64,000 nucleotides of DNA from contig JAPTOF010000003.1 of assembly GCA_028554755.1 (NCBI GenBank), positions 62,001 through 126,000 on the forward strand, written 5' to 3'. This DNA is from Cordia subcordata (lineage: Eukaryota > Streptophyta > Magnoliopsida > Boraginales > Cordiaceae). A program made the position numbers and the translations under genes. This document shows positions 10,614-25,600 of this stretch, one piece after another. The number at the start of each line of letters is the position of its first letter. Position 1 is the stretch's first letter. A model generated the notes under the pieces. It searched no databases. It was not told the DNA's origin and saw only the letters and a program-made list of their open reading frames with translations.

Positions 10614-13600
10614 CTAGATGGATGTAATCTTCATATTGTTGATCCTGTCGATAGTCTGTTTATCAACTCTTTCTTGCACAACTTCACAGTATTGTAGGAA
10701 GGAAGGCTGATTGGTGGATGCCAGAACCCGGGCCCACGTCCTGTCTGTCAACTTTACAGTATTCTGAGTCTCAGTAACACACTGCAATTCCCACCAACCC
10801 AAAAATATTAGATTTAGATCACACACGGTTGTGTTGATAGAGCAATTTTACACATTAGAGTTAGCAAATTAAATGAGCAAGATAGTCACTTATAATTAAA
10901 ATTATCCACTTATAAGCTATCAAATCCGAGAATCATGCACTTTCTTTTTCAAGTTCGTGGCCTTACTTTCACCTTGGTAATAATCTGTAAACAGAGACGA
11001 GTGCAAGAATAGGGGTTTCATACACTAGTTCAAACAACTAAATGGCATAAAGAGACACTGATATGCTTTTTGATGCTTTAGAGATTTTCCTGTTGAAAGT
11101 AGATATACAATCTTAGAAATTAATAACATCGAGCAGTAACACTGGACAAGATATGGGAATGCTTACTCGGATTGGAATATAAGCGTGTCTGCTGTTAACA
11201 GGTCCAACAGTAAAGCCTGTGTATCCTGCCATGGCTCCATGGACAGCACTATGAGCAAGAAGGGTGCAGTAAATGTTATCAGATGCATTACTTGGGATCG
11301 CTCGGATCATATAGGTAGGATCTGCAGAAGTAAGGATAACACGAAAATTAGAGTATTACATGAAATAAAGATGCCATTGTATAGGATTGAAATAGAAGAG
11401 CTATAGACAGATTGGTAGAAAATAATAACATTTGACATGAAAGGTGGCAAGGACAACTATGACCGGCACCATAACAACAGCCCAAAAATGTAAACATTAT
11501 ACCGAATTTGTTATGGAGGAAACACCATATACACCCACTGTTATCATGTAATTTGCAAGGACACTGTGGATTCCATTAAATCACTAACAACCTTTGATGC
11601 AAATGAGCGCATTACAATTCCATCACTTTGAAATGTTTTGATAGTTCACTAGTCAAAGTAGGGCAAATTAAATAGTCTAGAGCTCGAAAGGAACATTTAC
11701 TTTATTAAATTTCATAAGCAAATTAATCTTTGTTTATTGGAGCAATTCACAATGGGAGAAGAAAAGATGGTAATTCTTTTCAATTATACCTAACTCCAGT
11801 TACATTGCAAATACCTTTCCAATCAGAAGTACAATGTAATTTTACTTCTACAAGTTGGCGCCATCTGTACTGAGTAAACTGTTCTTTCACCATGCATGTC
11901 AACAGGAAACTTGTAACCACTTGTTGATTTGATTTAGGCTGTCTTTCGAATGAGCTTATTATAAAATGCTTATCTTATTGACGTAAATGAAACAATGTTT
12001 ATTATTTCTGTTTATCTTATAAGATACAAGACATCTTATCACAAGCATCTTATGAAAACTCACACCAAACCATATTTTTTTATATAAAAAAGCATCTTAT
12101 AATAAGATTATACCAAACAAAGCATTAATAGAATCAAACAAAATGTGGGAAAATGAAAATTGAAATTCCATCAAAATACCTATATATTTGAGATTTATCA
12201 TCATCTTCTGGACATTGGTAAAATGATCCTGTGAAATGAAGAATAATTAAGTGCACTTGAAACTGAAGTAGAAGTTAAGTCAAATAAACCAAACCTCTCC
12301 TAGAAAGGCAATTACAGAAAGATTTCACAGCTTACACAATATAAAAGATGTGGTAACAAGAACAGCTCAAACTATACCCAATCCCTGCTTGTAAGGCAAA
12401 ATATGGAAAGATCTCATAGCTGACAAAACATAATGTGTGTGGTAACAACAAGAGCTCAAATTATGTCATAGAAATGACAATAAGCTACTTCTACCAGAGG
12501 AACATGCTAAAGCAGCTGTTTGAACTATGAATGATAATATTTTTAAGTCATTGGATATCCTGCAGTGACAGCACAGCTGAAATACCAGCATTAACTTTAT
12601 CAAAAGCCATACAGAAAGCATGAATGATAACAGAAAACTCAACTAGACAGAGATATATCATAAGCTATTAAAAGATACTTTTGGCTGGTTATTTTTTAAA
12701 CTTCATTGTTAGATCAAATCATTTAAAGCTGAAACAGCATCAAGCGGAAAAGGAAAACAGAAAAGAAAAATTCATGTGTGTATTACAGAATTATTACCAG
12801 ATACCTTAATCTTTTGTGTTAACCAAAGACCAACATCTAAAAGAAGCCTGTTTCCAGAGGCATCTTTCTCAGTCCCCGCGTGCATAGTCTGAGCTACATA
12901 TTCTTGCCCTGCACCTTCTGCAACTACTATTACCATATGTCCATTCTCTTTTAGCCGCTGTTCAACAAATTCAAATAAGCCACCCAGGCCTTCCAAGTAG
13001 AATGGGGACTCTGGAATCAAGCAACAGTCCTGTTACAATCCAAAACCAATTTACAGATCTTTGCACCAGGCATATTATTTTTAGGCCAGTCAGTTAATAA
13101 CAAATTTACAGCATAAACCATGTGAATGCCTCTCATTACTTTTTTCTCATGACTTCGCTAAACATGGGGCAATCTAAGAGAATCTGAATTTTGACAGAGG
13201 CACAAAACATCCACTCTAACATTTAGCATGTCACAAACATAAAACATATCTATGCAATAGAGTAAAATGGTTGAGTAGGGTGTCATGTGGCAGCCCCTCA
13301 ACCATTATGGGTTTTTCCTTTTAAAGAAAAAAATTAAAGTGCAATTTCTTTTTCTTTTTAGATGCTAGGATGAGTGTTTGTATGTTTTTTTTTGAAACTT
13401 AATACATGGGTAAGGGGTTAAATGTCACCCGTGATTGCTTCTTTAATATTTTCTAAACTTTGTTTACTTTTTAATAGTTAACATTACGTTTTTAACTATT
13501 GACAAATTGATAAACACTTATTCAATTTTACTTTTCTATCTACCACCTACCATATAATTTCAAGTTGTCACGTGAAATCTTGTGATTCTTCCTCTATTTT

Positions 13601-16600
13601 TTTCAATACGTTTTTTTATTAACGGAGACTTTAGTGCTGTTTTTAGAAGTTTGAAAACTATGTGGTACCCTTTTTTTTCCGATTTGATGCTTGGAGTGAA
13701 TTCTTTTCTATGTTTTTCTTATTTTTTTTCATTTAATGCTTGGGTGGAGATGTCATGTCATATCCCATGGTTATTTCTTCAACTTTTTTAGTATCAAATT
13801 TTGTAACAATTAATCTTAATTTTTTTATCAATGATAAACTAATTAAATATTTCGGAGAAAAAAATAATAACTTTTTTTTTCCATTTTATTCTAAACCCCT
13901 GTAAATGATTAGAATAGAAGAGATGTACCTTCAGTACATCAATAGATTCTTTTATCTACAAAGTTGATTCATTTTAACCTCATAATTATCTAAAGTACAT
14001 TAAAAAAAACAATGACACCTATTGCATCGCACAGATATCCATATGTTAGTTCACATACAGTACCATCCAAAAATTTACACAACTCAGGATAGGGAGAATT
14101 TGATCTTTGGTTTAAGGGTCTCACCACATCTCGGCTTGCTAAGGTGGCATGCACAGCAATGAAACCTAAAAAAGGTAACAGAGAATGTAACTAGGTAAAT
14201 TATTCAGGCCAAGATATAAGATAGCAAGTAAGCATAGACCATACTAATGGTACATACCACTGTATCGACCCATAAGCTTCACTATTCCAACTCCATTTTC
14301 CACACTTTCAACCTCCACATGTGCAGCATTAATGGCCCTCTGAGCCTCCTCAACAGCAGTATCAAAGCCAAAAGACTTATCGATTACCTAAACAAATGAA
14401 AAGGGAAAATTTCATGTTGGATTATCGAATAGTCCTAGATGAATAAATCTGGACTTTCAAAACTAGTGTATAATATCCTTAGCTACTCTAGCTAGCACCT
14501 TGTCCAAAAGTTTACGTTTTTCAAAGAGAGCTTTATTACATTTATTTAATTTATTTATATATGTTAGAATCAAGAAATAAGGTAAAATGCTCTTCGTACC
14601 TTTTATAGTACTTAGCCTCATATATTTATATTACTATAAAGCTAAAGAAATAAAATCTCTCTTCCAATGTTGGAGAGAGTTAATACAACTACTATATTCA
14701 ACACTCCCCCTTAAGCTGGAGCATATATATCTTAGATGCCCAACTTGATACAATTATACTTAACTCAGGGACCACTAAACGACTTTGTAAACAAATCAAC
14801 TAACTGATCACCAGAGCTAACATAAAAAGTAACAATCTCTCTTGACAACAACTTTTTCCTCACAAAATGACAATCGATCTCTATATGTTTAGTTCATTCA
14901 TGGAACACCAGATTTGTAGCAATGTGAATAGCAACCCGATTATCACGGACAACTTCATTAGACCAGAACTACCAAAGCCAATTTCTGTGAGAAGATTCTT
15001 CACCCATATTAGCTCACAAGTAGCAAGTTCCATAGCTCAATTCCTTGATTCTGCACCCAAGCATGCGACCAAATCTTGCTTCTTGCTTTTCTGAGACCAG
15101 ATTTCCACCAATGATTGCACAATACCCAAAGGTTGATCTCCTATCAAAAGGACTCCATTCCTAATTTGCATCTAAATATCCAATAATCTATATTTGTCCT
15201 CTATTATTGTAAAGCAATCTTTTTCCAAGAGAGCTTTTAATATACCTCTGAATTTGAAATACTACATCATAGGGTCTTGTTCGTAGAACTGACTCACAAC
15301 ACTAACTGCAAACGAGATAATTAAGTTTTCCAACCAATCTTATGTATCTTCCTGTACCTAATATCAACTCCCTCTCTTCTAGCAAAAGTTTCATATTTGG
15401 ATCCATCGAAGAATCACAATGTTGCTCACCAAGCTATTCTGCTTCAATCAACATCACTAAAGTATACTTCTGTTGAGATAAGAACACCCCTTGTTTTGAT
15501 TTGTCCACCTCGATACCCAAGAAATAATGTGATTAACCCAAATCTTTGGTTTGAAATTTCTCGTGAAGAAATGTCTTTAGGTCTTTTATGACTGCAATCT
15601 CATCACCAATTATCACTATATCATCAACATATACAATTAACAAAAGTCGTTTTCCATCAAAACATCGGTAGAAAACGAAATGATTAACACCACAACGTGT
15701 CAATCCAAATTCAAGACCATAAACCTGTGTATATCCCTTAGCCATAAGACGAGGCTTTAGGCGATCAACATGTCCATCTGCAATGACTTAGTATACACCT
15801 AATGACGATCAACAAGAGATTTACTAGAAGGTAGGTCAACCAACTCCCAAATCCTATTATCGTGCAAAGTAGGCATCTCTTCAAGCATTACAACCAGTCA
15901 AGCTGGATGAGCACGTCTCTGCTGAAGAAAGGTTAGAGAGAGAAAGTATATTATGAGAGAAAGATATTTTCTATTTTTATTTTCTTCACTGTTCTGGATA
16001 CAACCACATCTATTTATAGATGTTTGTTACATAGTTAGTTAATGTATGTAATTTGCCTAACTGCCTGCCAGCTACACAATAACTAACTGACAGCTCATAA
16101 CTAATTGTACACGTGTACAACCCTTATATTCTATCATCCCCCTCAAGCTGAGGCTGGTGCACCAGAGGAAGCTTGTTATTGAAATATTGAAATTAAGCAG
16201 ATGAAAATGATCTGGTGAACAGATCCGTTATTTGTTCTGTAGAAGGCAGATAATGAATCTCTAGCTTTTTGGCTACTACCAGTTCCCTAACATAGTGATC
16301 GTCCAATTCAATGTGCTTAGATCTTCCATGAAATATAGGATTAGAAGCCAAAGCAATATCTGAGAGATTATCATAGGACAGAGTTGGAGACACTACAGGA
16401 ATATATAGAGCCTTGAGAATATATGTCAGCCAAATAATCTCAACAGAGGTTTGTGCCATTGCTCTATATTCAGCCTATAGAACTCCTAGACACAGTTGGT
16501 TACTTCTTAGAACACCAAGAGATGAGATTGGAACCCAAGAAGATACAAAAACCTGTAGTAGACCTTCTATCATTGATGTCACAAGCCCAATCACTGTCAG

Positions 16601-19600
16601 AAAAAGCATGCAAAGTAAGAGACCCTGGCCTAAATAAAAGACCTTGTGTGGGTGTCCCTTTGATAAATCTGAGAATCTTCTTTAGTGCAGTGTAATCTTT
16701 CTCAGTGGGTGAATGCATTTTTTGAGAGGTTACATTAACTACATGTTGAAGATCTAGTCTAGTCATGGTAATATACTACAGTGCTCTCACTAGGCTCCTA
16801 AACTGAGTAGGATTTGAGTATTGCTTATCACTTGTAGTGGAAAGAACTTCATGCTTAGAAGCAATAGGTGTTAGCACTGGTTTGCAATCTGTCATGCCAG
16901 CTTTGTGAAGAAGATCCTTAGCATACTTTGTTTGGTGCAGTAATAACCCAACTGAAGTGTACCTGACTTCAATTCCCAAAAAATAGGATAGAAGGCCTAG
17001 ATATTTCATGGCAAAGTGAGTATGCATCTTAGCAATGAAGGATTGTTTAGATGATTCTGAACTGCCACCAAGCACTATGTCATCCACATAGACCAGAAGA
17101 ACAAGAATATGACTAGCAGTCTTTTGGATAAACAAAGAAGTATCTACAGCTGTTTTTTTTAACCCCTGGGCTAACAGAAATAATGAGAGCTTGAAATACC
17201 AAGCTCTTGGAGCTTGTTTAAGCCCATAAAAAGACTTAGTAAGTTCACAAACATAGTGTGGACAGGTCGAACTCACAAAACCTTGAGGCTGTGCCATATA
17301 AATGTCCTCCTGTAAATCCTCATGAAGAAATGCATTGGACACATCCAACCGATGCAATGACCATCCAAAATGTAAAGCTAAAGTCACGACTGCCCTTATA
17401 GTTGAGGTTTAACTACAGGGCTAAAAGTTTCTAAGTAATCAAGCCCTTGTTGTTGATGAAATCCTTTAGCCACTAGTCTGGCTTTATATCTTGAAATACT
17501 CCCATCTGCCTTCCTTTTAATTCTATATACCCACTTACAACCAATTGGCTGTCTACCAGAGGGTAGAGGAACTAATGACCAAGTATTTTGTGGTTGTAAA
17601 GCATCATATTCTTCCTGCATAGCCTGCTGCCAGCACAAGTGTTTAGAAACCTCTTTGTAGGTCGAAGGTTCACTGTCAATTGATGTGAGAGCTGCATTAT
17701 GAATGTTATAGAGTGGGGGTGGAAGAGAACTAGTCTTACTTCTGGTTAGCATAAGATGAGTATTAACTGGACCTACATGAGGTAAACTTAAGTTTGAGGA
17801 AGATGCAGAATTGACAGACTGATGAGAGTTGATAGACTGAGTAGAATGATGATGAGAATGTGAAGTAGCAAAAGAATTACGAAGAACTGGAGAATGAGAT
17901 AGTGAATTTGAAATTGAGGCATCACTCCCAAGATAAGACTCAGAGACAGAAGAACCAGTGTATGCAGGTGACTACAGAGGAACAGGCTAAGAGCTAATAA
18001 AGGACTGGTCAATGAATTGTGAAAAGGAAGTAGTAGGGACTGAAAATTCAGTTTCTGGACCTGGAACTGGTGAAGTACTATGAAAGTGAAAGGAAAATTG
18101 AGAGACCTGTAAAGAAGTGAAAGACTATGTTGCAAAAGGAAAGGTGTTTTCAACAAATTTAACATGTCTTGAAAGATAGACTTTGTTAGTAGCAATGTCT
18201 AGACACCTATACCCTTTGGTGGTAGAAGAATAGCCTAGAAAAACACAGGGACTTGACCTGTTTTGTAGTTTGTGATTTGTATATGGCCTGAGCCAAGGAA
18301 AACAAAGACAGCCAAAAACCCTAAGCAACTCATACTGTGGCTATTTACCATAAAGACACTGATATGGTGATTGATTTGAAAGGGCGGGGGTAGGCAATCT
18401 ATTTATGAGATAGTTGGCTGTAGCAAGAGCTTCAAGCCAAAATTTTGGTGGGAGTTTACTATGATTAAGAAGAGCAAGTGTGGTTTCAATTAAATGTAAG
18501 TGTTTTCTTTCTACTTTCCCATTTTGCGCAGGAGTGTAAGGATAAGTTGTTTGGTGAATAGTTCCATTATTTTGTAGAAACAAAGCAAACTGAGTAGAAG
18601 TGTATTCACCCCCATTATCTCTCCTCAAAATTTTAATAACAGCATTGAACTGGGTTTTAACCATAGCATGAAAAACTTTAAAGACATTTATGGCATCAGA
18701 TTTTTATTTTAATGGATAGAGCCAAGCAAACTTGGTAAAATCATCTAAAAAGATGATGTACTACTTATATTGCATACAGCTTGAAATAGGGGCAAGACCC
18801 CATACATTAGAATGCACTAGCTCAAAAGGTAAATTTGTTTTATTTTCTTAAACAAAAAAAGGCTTCTTATAGGACTTAGTAACAGAACAGTCAAAACAAT
18901 CCACAGTAAAGTACCCTAGCTGTCTACGTATTACAGTAGAAATGACACTTGAAGCCTTTTTAGAAGGATGCCCAAGCCTTAGATGCCAAATTCTTGCAGT
19001 AGAAGAGTCAAAAGGTGTGCAAACACAATGATGAACTAATAGAGGAATAGAAGCTGAAGGAGACATACATGAAATTGATTTTATGGTGGAACATGAAGGA
19101 ACAGAGTATAGACCATTCTTACAAGGGCCCTGGAACAGCACCAAACTTGTTTTGTTTTCTAGTATAGTCACACCCTTGGAAGTGAAAACAGCAGTACAGT
19201 TATTATCATATATCAATTGAAAAACAGAGAGTAAATTAGAGGAGATAGTAGGAACATATAATAGATTGGAGATGTGAAAAAAAGCATGTGATGTTTGTAG
19301 AATACCTGTTCCAGTTTGTTGTATGGGTAAGGAAGTTCCATTACCAATTGACACTGACTCTTCACCTGTGCAAGGCTTTGCCTGTTGCAGCTGAGTGTAA
19401 TCATTTGTGACATGAGTGGAGGCTCTACTGTCAAGATACTAATTAGTAGGAGAAGCAAAACTAGTTCCAGTTTGTGCAATAAAAGCAGCCTGATTTGTAG
19501 AAGGCTTTTCATAGTAGTAATTCACTCCATCAAACCTGTGCCAACACTAAACAGCATTGCGATTAGGTTTGCCACATATTTGGCAAATAAAAGAAGCAGA

Positions 19601-22600
19601 AGAGACCCCTGTGGGATAGGACTGATTAGTCGATAACTTCTGTTGAAAAACTCCCCTGCCCTGACCTTTTTAGGTCCTGCCACCCCTCTGAGAGAAATAG
19701 TTATTCTGACCCCTGCCTCTTCCTCTTTGACTAGGACCAGAGACATACAAGGCAGTATGAACCTCTGCGGAACCAGATTGAGAAGATTCAGAGATCACTA
19801 CTGAATTTTTGAATGATAGGTTGATTTCCTCATTCAGTAATAGACTAGTAAGAGCAAGGACAATGATAGAATGATCTCTAACTCTGATATAACAGATGAG
19901 AAAATCATAGGCTAGAGAAAGACCTTTGAGTATATAGAACACCAGTTCCTCCTCTTTTAAACCTTCTGATGCTACAAAAAGAGAGTCATCAAGCATTTTG
20001 ATCTCATCCAGGTATTGCTACATTGATCTAGAACCTTTTGTATAATTCAAGATCTTGTGCCTGAGTTGATAGAGATGAGATGTATTGCAGATTTTGAATC
20101 TTTCTTCAAGAACAGTCCAGATATCAACAGCAGTAGGCAGAGCAGAAATGTAAGGAAGAATAGATGGAGCAACAACAACATAGAAGCAAGATTTGAGATA
20201 TTCATCAATATTGATCCATCTGAATATGCAAGATTTGAAGTGATTGAACCATCAGGTTATGATAACATAGCTGGTGGACAAGGACTCCTACCTAGAACAA
20301 GACTCAACATCTTACTAGCCCTAAGTAAGGACTGAAATTGAATCTTCCATTGAGAATAGTTTTGATTATCCAACTCGATGTTAACAAAAGATGGAAAATG
20401 TTGAAGAAGAGTCTTCAAACCAACTGGCAAAGCTCCTTCCGAAGGTAAAGCCATGGTGAAAAAAAAATGATTTTCTCAGAATATGATGAGAAGAAGAAAA
20501 TTTACCGATTGATAGGCTCGGAATTAAGAATAATATGCTGAATGAACTTCAATTTGATCAACTGAAGCTCAATTGATGATGAAATCTCCATATGATGAGG
20601 TGAGAAAACGCTAATTTCTCAATTTTGAGAAAAAATAAAGTAAAATTCCAGAGATCTCCACTACAATAGTTTCAGTAGTATTGCGCAGTAATGGGAAGCA
20701 AGGATCGAGCTCAAATCAATGAAGATTCAAGCTGAACTTTGAAAATAAAAAATGGCGTCAAAGTCTTTTTGGCTCTGATTACCATGAAGAAAGTTTAGAG
20801 AGAGAAAGTACATTATGAGAGAAAGATATTTTCTATTTTTATTTTCTTCATGTCCTGGATACAACCACATCTATTTATAGATGTTTGTTACATAGTTAGT
20901 TAATGTATGTAATTTGCCTAACTTACTGCCAGCTACACAATAACTAACTGACAACTCATAACTAACTATAAATGTAAACACAGCTTCTAACTAACTGTAC
21001 ACATGTACAACCCTTATATTCTATCATCTGCCACATTCTTAGAAATAAAGACAGAAGATAAAGAGGCAATAAAAGAGACATAGGAAAGGGATAGACCATC
21101 ATAAGTCACGAAATTAAAAATAGAATGACGAGTGGCACAAGAACGAGCACCTTTATATAGGGCAATAGGGAGGTCAATGTCAAGTAACGAGACAATAGAA
21201 GTAGGATCCAAAAGCGACGAGTTAGTTGGTACCAATGTAGGCCACAATGGATGAGAAGATGATGACGAACGAGTACGGCGATATAAACCCGAAGGTCCAG
21301 CGAATCCAATCGTGAAATTACCACCAATGATAAAGCAATAGAAGGAACAGAAAAGGTATCCAAGGTAAGAACTAGAATGGAGAAGGACTCAATTACCACA
21401 TTGAGAGATAAACTCGAAGGGAAATTAAGGAATGGTCTTAAAAGAAGGTGACATCAGCAAAGACAAACCATCGATTGGTTTATGGGGACCAAAGAGTAAC
21501 AGTGATATCCTTTCTGGCACCAAGTACACCCAAGAAAGACACACTTAATAGACCGATCCCTAACTTGTCTACCTCAAGAAAGATTATGAACAAAACATAT
21601 AAAACCAAAAGCCTTAGGGAGTAAGACATGTATACAATCACAGGGAAACAAAATCGAGAAGGAAATCTGATCATAAAGGATATAGGAAGATATGCAATTA
21701 ATAAGATAATAGGAAGTCAAAATTGTGAATTATACCAAAGACGAAGAGGCATATAGAGTAGGAAGGTGTGGGCTATCTCAATGAGATAGCAATTTTTTTG
21801 TTCAGCAACCCTATTTTTTGTGAAGTATATGCACAACATGTTTCATGGAAAATGTCATAAGATTGCAAAAACGAAGTAAAAGCAGTAAATAAATACTCCT
21901 TGGATTACTATTTCGGAGAGTCTTTATTGGAACCCCAAGTTGTGTATAAATTTCATTAAAAACATTCTTTCATTAAGAAAAACCAATTCTTTCGAAAATA
22001 ATCATTCATAGAAGTCACGAAAAAAACGAAATCCAAATTTTGAAACAGTATGATTAGGACCCTAAATGTTAGAATGAACAAGGGTAAAAAGGACAGCAAC
22101 CTGCTTATTGACTCGACCACAACTATGTTTATCTATTTAACATGACTCACAAGGAATCTTGTTAACATTACTTAGATTGGATACCATTTTCTTTAGACTA
22201 GATAAAGAAAGATGACCTAGACGAGAGTAAACTTGCTCTAATGTAAGGGCTACAACACAAGTGATCGGGATCCAGGTGGTAAAGTCCGCGCTCCTCATGT
22301 CCAGTACTAATCTTCACGCCCGTCTTTATATTCTGAACAGGCACAGAATTAGGAGTAAAAGTTACATAATAACGAAGAAATTTGGTAAGTTTACTAACAA
22401 AAAAGAGATTGAAAGGAAACTAAGAAAGATCTAAAACAAGAAGTAATGTAATAGAAGATATAGGACGAGCACTTTCAACTCAACGAGGAAAAGTGGAAGA
22501 TTTATCTACAAGGGGGACACTAGAGAATGAACCAGGGTAGAAATTAGAAAGTAATTGGATATTACCACTAACATGGTCAGAAGCACCAAAGTCAATTTCT

Positions 22601-25600
22601 TAAGGACTAAGGTTTGGCATAGTGTTAGATAAGAGTGTAGTGAAGGAACTAGCATTGGAATAACAGGATGTAGCAGTGCTCTGAGTAGGGTGTTGTGCTT
22701 GCTGGGATGCCTGCAACTTTAAGAGCTAGGAGCACTCTTCCTTAGTAATGGTCAAGCTGAGAATTTGACTGGTCTAATGGAGAGACTTGAGTAATATTTG
22801 CTACCTGCAAGGTTGACCGGGGAGGCTCCAAACAAATGTCATGCAGATGTCACAATTTATTGTAATATGTGCAGCGAGGGCGTTAGCCGTTATTAAAATG
22901 CCTCCCCCCTCCCCCAAAACGTCTAGGAATGGCACGTCCATCTCCAACTGAGACCACTCGACCAATCTCATCTACTTGAAAATTCTTGTAAAAGTTGCTA
23001 ATTCGACTTTCTAATAACGTAGCTCTTCGTTAAAGCCCTCCCCTTCCTCGACCATTAACTATGTCAGTTGCTTGCCTTTTCCTCAAACAAAGCTCCATAT
23101 TATGAAGATGAATTGGCTCTGGTTTTTTGAAACTGCTTACTATAAATTTATACAATTTCATGGAAAAAGGTTAAATATAACCGTTAGCTCTCCCTGTGAC
23201 CCCCCTATCCTATAAAGGCGCCCTTTACTCTATTCCCTATAGGAATAGTGGGACGAGAAAGCCCTACCCCTTATTCATTGAAAAAGGGAGTAGCAGAGAG
23301 AGACGTTCCCAAAAGACACCTATCCGTTGGAAATAGAAGGTGAATGGGGAGCTAACGAAAAGACAGATAAAGGAATAGGCTGGAACGGGGCTTTAGGAAG
23401 AAGAGGATCGAAGATGGACTTGAATGATGGAAAAAACAATCTTCCTCGCTTGCTTCTGTTAATACAATAAATTAATAAACCAATATCCTTGTTACAAGCT
23501 TCATCTTTTAGATGAGGTGGTAACTCTAAGATGGTATCAAAGCCTGAAAGCCAAACGGCACAGGTTCGATCCTTACTGCCACCCATTTAATTAAATTGTT
23601 CACATGCAACCTCTAAACAAATCATGCTGCACGTGAGGGGGAGTGTTAATACAATAAATTAATAATCAATATCCTCTCTACAAGCTTAAGCTTTTAGATG
23701 AGATGGTAACTCTAAGAGCTCCAATGCTTGGCTTAGTGAATCAGTCAATGGCAAATTGCTAGCAATCTCAGAAGCACAAGGAAGCAGAGGAAAGAAGGCC
23801 CGCCAAAAGAGGGGGTTGAAGACCCCGGAACGATATATGAAAGAGGCTCTTGAAAGCTATCGAAATGGACAATAGAGTGCTACTCCTTACGAAAAAGCCC
23901 TCGATGTTGTGTGAAAGAGTGGCGGGGAATGATTGGGCTCAAGAGTCAAGTCAACATAGTCTGGAAAGTAGGATGAACCTTCTTCTGCCTTGTAGGGAAA
24001 GAGAGGTTCTCTAGGCAGATAAAGAAGGAAAGGCCAATAAAGAAGAAAGAAAGTTGAAATGAGAGTTGCATTAAGCAGCACTAACGCCTCATCCAAATGA
24101 GACTAGGAAAGCCAGATAGGGCCCAAGTAGAAGGCAGGAAGAAGACTACACAAGTGGCTCAAGAAGGAATATCTGACTTTCTGGTGCCATAGCTTTGGCT
24201 CTACCCCAGTAATAATAATAGAAGAGAGCCGCTACTTCGCCCTCTTTTCAGAGAGATCAGGATATGGCAAAAAGGGGCTTTATTAAATTCCTCTAGGTCG
24301 TCCACTAAGTGAGTGAAAGAAGTCTCATTGGAAGAACTGGGAAAAGAGAAGGCCAGCCTCCCATTATGTGAAAGAAGATCTTTTTCTCTCATATTCACTT
24401 CTATAAAGTATATAGAATAGGTAATTCGATTAGCTGCGGCTGAAGCGATAGATCTTGCCCGATCCCAAGGTTCATCAGTTGAACTCCTCATTGGAAAAAG
24501 AATGGCAAAAGGTGGTCTACAATCAGGGCTTTCTTCAAAGGGAAGGAAGGGCCATTTTGACTGGAGCCATGGACCCTGAGTCTTTTTGCTCTTTCTTCAA
24601 TGCATCTAGCTACGGCGAAATCTTTCACTACAATACCTGTACTATAGACTGGCTTAGATCTCGACCGAGGCCGAATGGTTTTCACTTTGGCTACATCAGA
24701 GAGAAGAGGCCCTTACCTCATTCCCAGCATGTTTCACAACCATCGATCTTCGAATTCAATGAAAGAAGCTTTCAAAGGCTAGAAGGAATACCACAAACGA
24801 AAATAGAATGATTGGGGCACAAAAGCCCTCCAGCTTATCTTATTCGTCAAAAAGGCTACTTCACCAGCCTACTGATTCTCCTTATGGGGTAGTACCAATA
24901 AAGATATGAAATAAGGGCACCCGAATCCCTAACTAGAATCACGAAAAAAAGCCTCTTACATAAGTATACAAATAGCTCTAATAGTTCAAAAAGACGTGTG
25001 CTAGGATTCTAGCCCAGGCTATTGTATAGGGTCTAGGGCTATAGTCTGGTAGGGCGGAGTAAAAAAGAAATGCAATTGAATTGGTGGTGTGTACTTTCCA
25101 CACCTTTCTTTCTGGTCTAATGATGCGTCCAAGGTGGGCTAAAGGCTGGTCATAAATCAGAAGACAACAAAGGCTTGAGATATTCGTAATACTGAAATCG
25201 AGAAGGTGATGCCTATCCACCTCAGACCACTAATTGAGCCCTATGATGTCCTGCAGAATATAGGAATTAAGACCAGAGGTGAAGAAGTTCGCAAAGTTGA
25301 AGATTTAGCAAACAACTCCTAATACAAAGAAGACCCCTAAAAAGCGTGCTTCGTACTCCCATGAGACTCGTGCCCGGCCTTCTTTCGGCTTAAGAAGGTT
25401 ACGGTGAGAATGAGGATCACTTTGGAACTCTACATGGATGGACGTTTTAGGGCGGGATCTAAAAGCTCTCTAACGTGTTGCAGAGCCTTCGGCCCTGAGA
25501 GGAAAGGCTATTTTGGCTTCCTCAAGGCCGTGTAAAGCTTAGCTTACTTTAGCAGTCATGTGATGATTCAAGTTCATGCTAGGCGTAAAAGCTAGGCAAA

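Larger units (their letters stand above)
15923..21026 (-). mobile_element. nested Ty1/copia LTR retrotransposon (5.1 kb)
   Basis: Two LTRs (15923-16136 and 20785-21026) bound a gag-pol interior on the minus strand. The element is flanked by a perfect 5 bp target duplication, TCTGC at 15918-15922 and 21027-21031. The primer binding site TGGTAATCAGAGCC next to the 5' LTR is close to the complement of the initiator tRNA-Met 3' end. The order gag, protease, integrase, reverse transcriptase, RNase H is that of Ty1/copia. Several stops make it non-autonomous now. It sits inside an older copia element. Confidence 0.95.

Noticed and set aside
23532..23544. TGGTATCAAAGCC as part of a tRNA gene
   Set aside because: It is a TRIM primer binding site; no tRNA arms surround it.
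24455..24811. 118-codon plus-strand frame as a gene
   Set aside because: It lies in the mitochondrial-like block in an intron, has no recognised domain, and open frames of this size are common in such DNA.
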